A stretch of DNA of 64,000 bases, from the NCBI GenBank assembly GCA_032191485.1, contig JAVDOI010000010.1, positions 4,281,308 through 4,345,307 on the forward strand, read 5' to 3'. The notes beneath the pieces are model-generated. The model worked only from the letters and a program-made list of their open reading frames with translations, searched no databases and was not told the origin of the DNA. Shown here piece by piece: positions 22,001 through 34,308 of the stretch (positions within the stretch are counted from its first letter, which is position 1; each line of letters starts with the position of its first letter). The DNA is from Leptoclinus maculatus (lineage: Eukaryota; Chordata; Actinopteri; Perciformes; Stichaeidae). The position numbers and the translations under genes were made by a program.

Positions 22001-25000
22001 CAGATTGGATATCCACCTTGTGCCTCGCTGTACCTTTCCTCACACATGATGGGTCAAATATCTAATTGCAGATAAGTTTTAGCTCATTACCTGCCAGCGC
22101 ATGTGTTTCTTCGGACCAGCTCCAGCACTTTAGCCACATTGCTGATGGATCCATCTGTGATAATGAAGACCTGGCGAGGATATGAGCGCTGCATTGGCTG
22201 CTGGTACACCCAGGACAGCGCACCCAGCAGGTTGGTGCCTCGCATGTCAGCTCTCATCCTCTGGGTGTACTCTAATGCCTGCATTAGAGTGACCTGAGGC
22301 AGAGAAAAAGAAAAGCAAAGATGCCATCAGACCTACAGTAAAGGTTGGGAAAAGCAAGCATCAACCAACAACATCTGTCCAACTGCTAGACGCTGCCTGT
22401 GCAAACATCACCTATGTTGTCAAGATTCCCCAATTAGCCTGTGAGGGTGGCACAGAATTGAATCGGCAAATCTCCAATAAAGAGAGAGCAAACATACATG
22501 CATTAGCACCTGACTTCACACCACCTCGAATCACCCTTTGGACAAACATGCCCGACAGGTGAGGAGATGGAAGGACATCTCATGCCTTAGTGAAAATGCA
22601 TGAAAGGTCACCATATGCTCAGTAATATGTGGAACGACTGTTTGTCCTTGCAGCCCCTGGTCTGGAAAAAACCTGATACTCTGCTACTAAGGCAACGCAT
22701 ATTGCCTGATTAGAAGCTAGACAAAATAGAGCAGATCGTCCAAAACGGGCGAAAAACATCTGCTTTCCATAAACATGATCCAAATGCTGCATGTATTGTC
22801 TTTCACTGAAAATAATTCATATGTATTTAACAATAACATGATTTGTTTCACTGAAAATCCTATAAACAAGACAGATACAGATAATTATCCAATCTAAGTA
22901 AGGTTACTGCTTAAAACTAACATCAGTGCAGAGCTTGCTGGAGGTGAACAGAGGCTTGATGGTGGTTCCAAAGCCCACGACGTTGAGCATGGTGCCAGAA
23001 GGGAGACTCTTCAATGCCACCACCATGGCATCCTGCGGAAACATGAAGGGACAGACGGGATGGAGCCACATCAACATACGTCTCTAAATCTTAAGACTAA
23101 AATCTGGCTCAGTGGTACGTTTTCATCCTGCCCTGCAGCTCACCTTTACATGGTGGATGTTGGTGCCACTCATGCTGCCACTGCGATCAATAAGGAACAA
23201 CAGTTCTCTGGTGGCTTTGTGCAGCTCCAGAGGTTCACGCAGCAAGTCGGGACAAAAATTGAGCATCAAGACGGGGCTGCTCAGAATGTCCTTGTGGTAT
23301 CGCTTCCTCACAAACTCCAGCTGCAGGCCAAGTGGAACATCAGCATGTTGTTATGCAGTAACACTGTCAGAGTACATGAATAGGGACACTTGTGAGATTA
23401 CAATGGTGAATAAAGCAGCATGAGCGATCACTAACCTTTCTCTCAGGTTGGGAATCTTTGCGAATGCAGCGAATGAAATCCCGACGGGAGTAGATCTGCT
23501 GTTCATACTGGCTGAACGAAAGCCTGCCTCTCTCTAATATGACCAATGGGCTGTGAGGTTCTGTGGAGGAGGTTTGTTAATTGAAGTCACATTCAGGTAT
23601 TGGGAGGGGGGAAATAAAGTGGGTACACTTTTCAACTACTCACCACTGAGGTGCAGAATGATCTCTATGTGTCTGTCAAATGGATGCTCCTGTGCCAAGG
23701 TGATGTAGGTCGCAGAGGCACTTTGGGCACTGGGGTCTGCATCTGCCCTCAGAGCGTGAGTGGGGCTCTCCAGTCCTATAAACCAGTTTAGGAAGAAATA
23801 AAGAAAAGCTAATCATTGGTTTTATGCATTTATGATAAGTAATGATTTTTTTTTTTACTGTAGAGGAGATTAAGTCCTCAGTCTATCCTTTGGATGTTGT
23901 GTTCTGGCTGTGCTTGGATTCAGGCCCTCTCTGTAAACCCATTAATTTCATTTTGTAATGACATTGCCCACCATTCTAATATATCACAATGACTCAGTCA
24001 ACCGTACCGGCCAGTAGGCAGGCCCCTCTGACCAGTAGCTGGAAGTTCAGTTCATAAGGTGCCAGGTTGGCAGCTGGACTGGTGAAGATGGAATAGGCAC
24101 ACTGCTGCTCAGAGTCTAGGGCCCGGTCTTGTTTTCCTGAGGTGGCACCAAAGCAGCTGGTTGCTCTGAGAAGGAGAGAAATGTAAAGTATTTAGGAAAA
24201 CAAAATACAGCGGTCAGTTACATTTAATTCATTTAAAAGCGTAATGTTCAGTAAAATTGTGTTGCCAGGGTTGTTTTTGAGATAAATACCCAGTTTCTTC
24301 AGATTTCCCCCCGTTTTCACTCTTGCTTGGAGTCATCTGGCCAGTGACGATTGGTGTCAGCAATGTGGGGTAGACAATGCTGATCGCTCCATTTTCTAAT
24401 GTGGGGAGTTCTAGTGTGGTGCTTATGATAACGGACACTATATCCATGGGGCCAATGACGCCTGTGCCCACGATGAAGGTGGATCTTTCAAGGTCTTCGT
24501 CCAGGATGAGATGTCCTAAAGCAGAAATACAGCAGTTACTCAGATCATACAACAACTCAAAAAGACATGGGGTGGGGCTAAATCTCATCTTTTATTCATT
24601 TTATAAAAAAAATAAAAGGCCCTCCCATCATCATTATTTTTTAGATCCTTCTTTTGACACTATGCCCTCTCTCAATATCTCAAAATAATGTATTTATGGC
24701 ACATCAACAACGTATATCATAATAAAAATATCAAAAGACATTTGCTTCAGGCAGTACCTCCAAAGAGCACACAGTTAAATACCAAAATATATATTAATTA
24801 CCTTGTTAATTACTTGTAAGTTAGTCCAGTACTCACTGACATGCATGTCAAGATCTTTTATTAAATCAATCCCACAAGAGATGACGAGAACATTAAAAAG
24901 ACTCTCCGCTGCTCACCACATTTTTCTGACTACCCTCCCTTCAAAAAAATGACAATCTAAGATTGCAAAAGGGTTTTCTTGAATCTGTGTTGTGTTGGCT

Positions 25001-26187
25001 GTATTAGATAATGTATTCCGTGCACATGATATCACCGTTTCCAATAAAATACTCCCCACTTCAAGTTGATATATGTTTGTACTAAGTGAACGCCCTATCA
25101 CCATTAGGCAGGCTGCCAAATCTATTTGCCTCCCTCAACTGTCCTTTCTATCCTAAGAGCAGATAAAACAGGACAGAAAAGGGACTGTGGCTATATTTGT
25201 AATCATGCAGACACCAGATCATTACAGCAGTAGACAATGGTCCACATTACATTATAGTACCAAATGACCATTTTTATCTACAAAGAAAATCCCATCCTCA
25301 CCGTTGGTGCATTGCATGTCAAGGCCGGAGCTCCCACAGCAGCCCCACTCCCGGCCATTCCCACAGTGGCCTTCAAGACCAGATCCAGGGAAGCAATCCG
25401 TACAGCAGTCCTTAAGCTTCCCTCGGCTCTGTATCTGGACCCCCACCAACCGGCCCGCAATCACAGCCTCAAAGCCTACCACAACCTCCTTTTCCCCGAG
25501 AGGGTACACAAAAACACCTAGATGACACACAAAACAATAATGTCAGACTTTTGCATTCATTTAGAAAGCAATCAAACTACATAACATTTAAGTACAATAT
25601 ATCTTATACGGGCATGATAAATATTGACTGTTGCTTACTGTTCACATGTTTGGTGTCTGACCAATTTTGGTTCTGTTACATTTAAATGCAACTTTTGACA
25701 ACTTTGAAGCTTAGATTGACTTAAAGTGTTTTGCTCTTGATATAATAAACGTTTTAATTCTCTAATGCAACCTTTCTCGTTGTAGGTGTTATTTGTGGTG
25801 TTCCTCAAGGATCAATCCTTATCCCTCTTCTGTTGCAATAATGCATTTTGTTACCTCACACCGACAACATCCTGTACTTCTGTTTTAAAGCTTGACTAAC
25901 GTAAACGGTTTACTTTTCTTCCAACTCAAACCCATCTCAACTTCTTCCTTTTTCTGATTTGATGACATATGGAGTCAAATACAAAAGGCAATTCCATTCA
26001 AAATACAGTTGCTATGATTATTACTTGTGCCAAGAGTGAATCATGTACCTTCTACAGACTCTACGTCAGCATTAGCATAGGTAAGGTGTGCAGTGATGCC
26101 CAGGGAGCAGCCGTTGGCACAGGACTTGATGCAGGAGGCCTTGAGTAGCAATGGTTCCCATGTAGAGCAGTTTCTCAGTCCCACCAT
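16054..26187 (-). CDS. vwa5b2: VWA domain-containing protein 5B2
   Basis: Twenty-one coding exons in minus order: 26187-26049, 25517-25302, 24515-24290, 24165-24008, 23775-23644, 23560-23436, 23320-23144, 23032-22922, 22293-22091, 20995-20881, 20346-20161, 20078-19835, 19766-19429, 19183-18946, 18860-18504, 18418-18281, 18038-17919, 17835-17791, 17332-17221, 17032-16909 and 16815-16054. All phases agree and give 1,421 aa (human about 1,242). Domain order: N-terminal VIT-like region (residues about 1-140), von Willebrand A domain (about 370-520), then a long serine/proline-rich tail with a conserved C-terminal block (TWATAVALAWLEHRC, then QLFLLLRHWDENI). The MIDAS metal site looks complete: DRSGS at 377-381, T448 and the D475 of ITDGS. 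Biochemical role unknown; the family resembles ITIH/PARP4 VIT-VWA proteins. Start chosen at ATG 26187 because MVGL..W.P aligns with the mammalian start. A noncoding exon lies near 27.65 kb. Confidence 0.95.
20420..20757. repeat. Non-autonomous DNA element in vwa5b2 intron
   Basis: Ends are inverted repeats: CAGTGGTGCAAGAAGTAC at the left against CAGCAGTGAAAAGTAAAGTAC read inward from the right. The interior is full of 'acttaagtaaaagtac' words, the hallmark of a very common percomorph MITE. No 8-bp target duplication is visible, so it is old. A fragment of the same family is at about 50520-50600. Confidence 0.7.
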
Positions 26188-26941
26188 CTTCTCAGGGCAG
26201 CAACACGCCTCTATTCTGCTGGTTGCATGAGAACACAGCTAAGGGAAATGGTCTGAGCAGGCAGGAAGAGGAATATGTGAGTGTGCATTTAAATTCTCTC
26301 TCATTTTCCATTCACAGAGCAATCCCAGTAATCTTTGTAAATCAGACCTGATATTTGCTGCATTAATTAAAATGTCCATTGGTTTCACATTTTTTATGTA
26401 TACTGTATATGCCTGCCAGATATCTATAGTCCACATCAGCTATTGGACATGTAACCAAGCTATCTCCTCTCCTCAGGCTCTTAGCAACCAACTGTGATAG
26501 TTTGAGTGTAAGAGGCTTCGTCAATCATTAACTTTGCAGGTCAGCACTTCACTCCGCATCATGCCTATCATATGCAATCAGTGGCCGACCTGTATGCAAA
26601 TGTATGTAAACTTACGTCTACCATCTAACTCTTACTTAACTGCACTCTTAGTTAACTGCAAAAACCTAGAAAGTAAGAATTTATTGACTATACTCTTCTG
26701 ATCTTTAACGGAAATTTGGTAACAAAACAAACCACCAACTAGACCCAATTTCCTTTGGAGTTTCCATTTATATAACTCAAGCTGTACGCAATAATTCTTC
26801 ATGACTGACCACTTAATAACTTTAAGTGCAGCAGGTGCAAAGACCAGTGTGCAGATTGCAGCTTAGCGAATGGTAGACTGCACAAAACTGTGTGTATGTG
26901 CATTGGTGTGCGCACACACGCGTGCAGTGCAGTTGTTCGTG

Positions 26942-26943
<2 letters not shown>

Positions 26944-26974
<31 letters not shown>
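26944..26974. repeat. (TG)n microsatellite
   Basis: About 15 TG dinucleotides upstream of vwa5b2 coding exon 1. Confidence 0.95.
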
Positions 26975-26979
<5 letters not shown>

Positions 26980-27644
26980 GTGGTCCAGGTAATGGCTTTT
27001 TCACATCTACCTTTTTAACAAGATCAACAGCCTCCATCTGGCTACTGTGCTCTCAGCTCATAACAGGCAAATAATAAATGCCTGGTTCGTTAAAGAAGGA
27101 CAAACTGATGCTGTCACTATACACACTAAAGTAAGTACATCACACCCCCCCTGTAGACTGCTGAGACTTACAGCTTCGGCAAAGCTGATGAATAAGCCAG
27201 ACAGTGTGCTCAGCTTTATCAGTGAGACAAAAAAAGCAGATAATGACTTCTTTAAACATTATTAGTTAGTTGTGTGTGTGGTTTTACTTACAGTATGTCA
27301 ACACATGGTACAGAATGAATGATGTAAACAGTACACATGCACCTAATAACATCATGAAGTTCTGTCTGAAATTCAAAATGCAAATATCTACCAAAAAAAA
27401 ACAACATTCAGTAACACATTTTTGATAAATTGCAACGTAACTATAGCAGCTGTTATCTATAGAAGTAAAACATTCAAAGTAAATCAAGATCTTACAAAAA
27501 CATTTTGCATTTTAATTAATTATTCTGCCTGAGTGTTTGCAGTATCATAGCTGGCCAAGAGTTAGCTCTGGGCAACACTGCAGTCCCCTTATGTTAGGTA
27601 CAAGCTTCAGATAACAAGCAAAAGAATCATACAGGAACACTTAC

Positions 27645-27740
27645 TGTTCAGCGTCTGATAATCTGCCTCTGTGTCCAGTGTCTGCATCACTCCACCATCA
27701 CATCTGCTCCCAGTGACACAACGGTAGGAGTTTTCCTGGT
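27645..27740 (-). other. vwa5b2: Probable 5' noncoding exon of vwa5b2
   Basis: On the minus strand a strong GTAAGTG donor follows 'CAGACGCTGAACA' at 27645. The exon contains ATGs, so either an upstream ORF or an alternative N terminus is possible. The acceptor used before the start-codon exon (in the region 26188-26240) is ambiguous. Confidence 0.4.
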
Positions 27741-27751
27741 AACAGATACTG

Positions 27752-27830
27752 CTCTCTCCTCTCCCTCTCTCTCTCTCTCTCCCTCTCCTCTCCCTCTCTC
27801 TCTCCCTCTGTCTCCCTCTCTCTCTTTCTC
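27752..27830. repeat. TC-rich simple repeat
   Basis: An impure CTCTCC tract next to the candidate first exon of vwa5b2. Confidence 0.9.
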
Positions 27831-28745
27831 ATTCCACTAATCCACCAGTTTCCCCTATAAGGAAAACAATCATTTCACAGAGTCATATATTCAGAAATAA
27901 GATTTTACAAATATAGTACAACACGGTTACTAAATATGAATATAATTAGCATGCACTAAAAGACTATTGCTGGTCTAACCTGGTATGAGACATCAAAGCC
28001 AAAACTGGAGTAAATGTAAAATATATTTTCAGTATCAGGCATACATACTAAAAAGCCAGTTTTAGAAAGCATGGAAATGTCATTTCTTTATAAGTGAAAT
28101 GTCCTCTGCTTACCTGAACCACAGAGCTGATCAGAAAGTACGATCCTGAACCTGCTGTTCGGTTACAAGCTAACACACAACGGTAAGTGAGGCAGAGCCT
28201 GCTTCTCATCCAGACAATTGGCTGTGATGGTAGCAGCACCATTATTCATGGGTAATGGCTTGGCCAGAAAGAGGAGGGGGGTTATGTGTTCTTCCTCTCC
28301 CAACAGGTCAGTCAGACAGCAGCAGCAGCAGGCGTGGGTCAGTGGGTGGCAGAAGTTGTAAAATCCATTAAATGTTATTGCTATATCTAATTTAATTTTC
28401 CTTTATTTTGCCCCAAATAATGTTTACGGTGGAAGTTTCCATTGATTGCTTTGATTTAGTACGCCCCAGGATGAAGGTAACATTCAACATCAATAGACAG
28501 ACAATGAGGTAACAGGCCTACTTTGAACTGGTAAAACAGAAAGTTAGCATAAGGAGTCCCAAAATAATTGCCTAATCTAAAAGGGCAGTAAATAATTATT
28601 ATATTGCTTTTGAGACAAGTAACCGGTAATTATAATACTATTCAAAAGTTTACCCCATTAAAGGGCCACTAAAACCAGAATACACAAGATTGTTTGTTTT
28701 TCTGATTATTTTTTTATTTTATTATATGGCACATGGTTGGTTTGC

Positions 28746-28910
<165 letters not shown>

Positions 28911-31900
28911 AGACAAAGAGAGAGAAAAGGACAGCTCGGGTCAGAGAAGTGGAATTCCTCCTTTTGATATTTCATCTGGAAGCACTCTGTCTGTTTTGAT
29001 GTTCATGTTGTGACATAACACTGAAATCCTCTCTTTGTGCGAGTGAGTGAGTTAGTGAGTATTTTCAATCTGTGTCTCATACTGCCTCCATGTGGCCTTT
29101 TACATTTTCTCTATTTCTATTAATGTCTTTAGTCCCTGGAGAAGGAATTCAAGTCAATTCAAATCTTCGCTTTTTAAATAATGCTCTTTTGGCTAGTTCA
29201 GTTAAGACTGGGGTTGCAACATAGACTGCATATGAAGATATAAGCTCTCTCCCCCTCTCTCCCCCCCCCCCCCCTTCTCTCTCTCTCTCGCTGTCAATAT
29301 TCTGCTGACTGTGCAAAGAGCTAATGAAGGCATTACTGATCTAGCAGAAGATTAGCCAGAATCAAGTAATCAAATGTGTGATCCTATAAAACCCACTCTT
29401 TTCACTCTGTTATATGCACAAGGGTCTGCTAGTGTTACCTCGAATCATGCAGAACATAGCAGGTCCAGCAGAGGACAATAACTCTGCCAGACTGGACTGG
29501 CACTAAAAGAAGTTCCAATATTGTGACACTAGATGTCAGCCTTTTCAAGTCAGCTGTAGCATGTCAGTAGTCGACTTGAATCACTAAATATAGTTTCTTC
29601 TTTTTCTCCCTTTTCAGCTGTCTGGTGCTCCAAACAGGAGAAATATTCAACGTGTAGTTTTGTCAATGCCACATGTTTAGTACACAAGTTTAGTTCACAG
29701 TTTTCACACATTTTTGCTATACTTACAAATTCTCCATCCTGATCTGTCTAATACGTCTAATACAAACATGGAGCTGAGGGAAGCTGAGTGAATTGTTGAG
29801 CAGGTTTGTGGATGCACATGGAAGCTGGACAAGTGAAAGCAATAACTGTCGTAGCAGGAACACTGCACCAGATGTAACCCACAGCATCACACAATCAGGA
29901 GCACCTTCTCCAATTGTTTGCACTTACTATTTAGGTAAGCCCCTTTTTTTTCTGTGTTTGTAGGATCTTGTTGACTGGTTTCTAACAATAGAGCATTTTA
30001 GTTGGCAATTCAACAGTGTTCAACAGTTGATGAATTGCATCGGTATATCATTGTGGCTTTAGGTGCAAAGAGTGTGAGGCTGTGTCTTAACCACCAGCAG
30101 GTGGACAGAGTCAATAAGTGCAAACAGGCCAGCTCAAACCCACTAAGGCACACTGAGAGGCACATCTTAGCCTGGACTCCCTCCCTGCAGGTAAGGACAG
30201 AAGGACACGTGGCCAGTTAAGGGATAAACTGCAGGTTTCTTCACCCCTCAAATTTAGCCCGAATGTCAAAGATACAGCCTCAGTATCACTGACCATCAAA
30301 GCATCATTCTCGGAAGGGGGCCCACCCCATGTTACGGCTGGGCTGAGGAGACAAAGGACCCTTTGGTTTGCCATAAATAAACATTCACAAACAGAATCAA
30401 ATTTGAGTTTAATTGAATCATTAAATAAAAATTTTATTTCGTCAAGCTACTCGTAAAATTACATTTTAGCAAGTACTTTTAGTCAATAAAAGTACGACAT
30501 TGTATCACAAGACAAAGGGATTGTGTAGTTTAATTATCATCGGAAAAGATAATCTAAGCAGTGTTTCCATATAAACTTCATCAACCACATCATCATTATC
30601 ACTCCATTTAGATAAAGCGGATAATTAATTATTGAACAGTTGGTGGTTAATGTGCATTTAATGGCAGTTAATGTGATTGTTGAGGTCATAATAGATCTAA
30701 TTAACAACATGTCTAACAATGACCCAATACAGGGCTGAGCAGACGAGCTGCTTCTGCTTGACTATTGTCACGAGGTTCAAGTGTCTGTCTATGCTGAAAT
30801 GTTGGGAACCTCTTCTCCGTTGCGTACCCCACTGACCTAGATTTCAATTGTTTTCTGCCTGAGACAATGGGAGAAATGGTTTCATAACTGAACACAATAC
30901 CTGGGTGTTATTCAACACGACTGTTGTTAAAGTTCTCATTGTGGTGTGATTTTGTGCTGAGCATTGTGTGTTTTCTTTATGTAACCTGCTCAAGCAGCCA
31001 GCGACGGGCCGGTGCAACCCACAGTAAGTCACTTCTAGACGGTTCAACAGATGCATTTATGCAGCCCAAGCTAGTCCAATCATTGCCGTGTCAAACACAA
31101 ACACACTTCCCACATGACTTTACAAATCTCAGACAGCTGTCACCTGGTCTAAAAACTAAATCACCATGGCTATGAGCTACTGAATATTTAAAGTCGACCC
31201 ACCGAACAAAACGGCTGCAAACTCAATTTAGAGGATCAATCTGTGCACAATGCTTAGACAGCCAAAAAACATTTTCGTTTACTGTTAAGCAATGCAATTG
31301 TCTTGCTTACCGCTGGGTCATGTAACTTTTCAGTTCAGGCAACTTTAAAGGGCAATTTAAAGTGCTTAACATAAGACAAAGAAATACATTAACACAATAA
31401 ATAGATAGAATGAAATGAAAGACAAAAATGAAATGAAATAAGATAAAAGACCAGAAATGCAGTTGTAAGATAATAGGAATATAAAAGCACAGTAGAGAAA
31501 TGAATCAATCAAAAGCACAGGAGAGCAGATGATTTAATTTAGATGTAGAGTTGATTTAAGTTCTTCCTGATGATCTAAGAGACCTGCTGCGAATATATTC
31601 ATCAAGCAGATCAGACATGTATTTATGAATTGAGATTGTTTTAAACAACCTTCATGGGTACATGATGTACCTAATTTAGTACTCTATTAAAGGCCGGTGC
31701 ACAGAAAAAGCACATAAACTGTGCCATTAATTAAAGAATGAATGTATGTAGACTGCTTCAGCCAAATAAGAATATTGATACAGATCTAGCTATTTCCAAT
31801 TAAATAAGTCATTACTCGATCACTAACGCATCGCGTTGCATTAAGTTTAGCTCATCTAAACAAAGTATAAATATAAAGTGAGCACAATCGCTTGACTTCG

Positions 31901-33561
31901 CAGTGTTAATGATTGAATGTAGCCACCGCTGGACAAGAGAGAGGTAGAACATCACCGCTTGTGGAGATGGAGACAGGCAGGCGGAGGAGAAATGAGAGCC
32001 ACAGTGCGCCATGCTTGGTGGAAAGATGAAGGAAGAGTGAGCAGAAGGCAAATTAATCAAAAGACATCAAAGGCAAATGGATTGAGGGAGCAAAGGAATG
32101 AAAGAGTGCCGCCCGTTTGTCCCATGCCGTTCCCGCTCCGCTCCGCCTGAGCCTGCTCTCAGATCTCAGGGCCATTGTGCCGCACGGGCGCATGGAGGGG
32201 GCTGGGGCACAATGCACACAACAAATGTCTGAAACCAAGGCTTCAAAAGGAAGACTTGTCATTTTTCTATCTAGTCTCACTCAAACTCTGACTCTTCCTC
32301 CTCTGTATTTAGTCTCTGAAGCTTGTTTTTCTTTCTCATCCTTGCACATGTATGGTTGCTTGTAGTTTGTTTTTTGCAGTCAAAGCATTTGAATTCACCA
32401 GATTTGACTGCAGAAACGTCGAGTGAAACATCAACACACAGTCACACAATCTCAGCCGCACTCTTTTTTTTATCGTCCAGCCAGTTAGTTGGCTCAAAGT
32501 TGATTCCAACTTGTGCTCTCGGTTGAGTTACTGGTCGGCACAGACTTCTTTCTGGGTACGTGTAGACTGTGGTGATGCCCCTGTCTGTTGCCTGTGAATG
32601 TACAGAACATTTTGTCTCTATCAGTTTATGGTTTTACCATCCAATGCAGCATACTGTAACAGTAATATGCAGTGAATTGCATTAGAATTCATCATTTGAA
32701 TATGTCCTTAAATATGGAGATGCTTTGACACAGAGAGTTATAGTGACGGGATCTAAGCAAACTGGCTGATTTTGACACATTACATATTAGCATATTGTGT
32801 CCTCCAGCACACACAGAAACCACTTTTTTACTTCAACACAGCACACTATGAAATATCTGAGATTATTCAATGCTGAATGGCACTCTGAAAGCACGTACGT
32901 TTCACTTTACTTTCCACAAACATAAACATGTATGTGGTGAAATTGACAGGCTTTAAGTTACATTATTAAAACAGTGGGTGGTCATTATGCTTTACACATT
33001 GATGTGCCTCATTTAATATTATTGTTTGAGCTGTAGAAAGCTGACACTTTATTCATTTTATAGATGTAATGATTTAGACACATCAGCTCATGTGTTCTCT
33101 GGCATTTTCACTTTTCTATAGGTACAACATAAACGTGTGTTATCTAATCAGAAGGATGTCACCATATCTTCCTGATTAAAGAAACATTTTGCCTGAAAGT
33201 GTCAGTTTTACTTATGTTTCAGCAGGTCCAGTGACAAGACACTACCAAAACGTTGACAATAAATGCAAGACGTTAATTTGTTCAATGAATGATTTTTTTT
33301 TGGGGGGACTTTAAAAATACATCATGTTCTTGAGGCCTTTTTTTATTTTACTTTATCTTTATGTAACAAAAGCAGAGTTCAGCAGAGAAAGACAAAAGTG
33401 ATGTGAACTGACAATATTTTAATGGGGGGGATAAAAGACTGTAAGTGATCAATGGAGGCGGCGGCCAAGTGATGCCCGGGGGACGGCTTTGATGTGGGCA
33501 TCCTCAGAGGGACGCCGAGGGACAATGCCCTCTTTGAGGGGCATGCAGAATGGCAGACACT

Positions 33562-33564
<3 letters not shown>

Positions 33565-33600
<36 letters not shown>
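33565..33600. repeat. (TC)n microsatellite
   Basis: About 18 TC units, 0.45 kb before the prss56 TATA box. Confidence 0.95.
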
Positions 33601-33605
<5 letters not shown>

Positions 33606-33949
33606 TCTGTTACTCAACTTCCCTCCATCTCGCTCCGCTCACGCTGCGACTCCTGGTTCAGACGCCCCTGGACGCCTCTCTCTCTCGCTCTATATTCCTC
33701 TACCCCAGCGTCACATCAGCCCATATCCTTATCTGCATAACTTTCTCCCTCTTCCTCTCACATTAATTAATTAGCATAACACCCCCTTTCCTGCCGCCCA
33801 GCCAATCACTCCGCCTTCCCCTTCTCCCCCACCCCCCCTCCCCCTCCCTATCTGCAGCTCTCTTTCCCTCCCTCTGTCTCTTTTCATAGAACCAAACCTC
33901 TTTGTAATGTCCAGCCTTGGCAAGTTGCACCCGATTTGCTGTCACAGTC

Positions 33950-34308
33950 TTAATGAATTCATCTGTTTGTGTATTGGCCATGGGAGCATTTCTCCCTCCT
34001 CCCTCTCTCTCTCCCTCCCTCTTACTGGTATTCCCCTGGGGACTCTATATATACCAGAGACCACTCCAGGCACCTATTGTTCCTCTAAGTAAACTTACAG
34101 ACAGATGCCCTGCACCACAGTGTGGGAGAGAGCCCAAAGAGTCAGGAGGAGGGAGACAGTTCAGGATTGCAGAGAGCAACCAGGCAACAAGGACCTGGAA
34201 ACGCTGCAGGCTAAAGCATCACCTCTGCATCCTCTTCAGCCCGTTCCGCGTGTCTCCTGCCTGTTTGCTTGTTGTCACTGTGGCGTTGAGGTCTGATGCT
34301 CTGACACC
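33950..34308 (+). promoter_or_regulatory. prss56: prss56 TATA promoter and 5' UTR
   Basis: TATATATA at 34046-34053 sits about 255 nt before the start codon, with a reversed CCAAT box (ATTGG) at about 33974. A transcription start near 34075-34085 is inferred from TATA spacing. A run of homeodomain-type sites (attaattaattagc) lies further up at about 33764-33777. Confidence 0.5.

Noticed and set aside
17836..23643. Mirtron equivalent to mammalian miR-1224 in short vwa5b2 introns
   Set aside because: The short introns (68-93 nt, for example 19767-19834 and 23561-23643) do not fold into an obvious long hairpin by eye and lack the purine-rich 5' arm of miR-1224.
11089..28250. camk2n2, a neighbour of the human ALG3-VWA5B2 pair
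   Set aside because: No open frame resembling this small CaMKII inhibitor was found on either strand.
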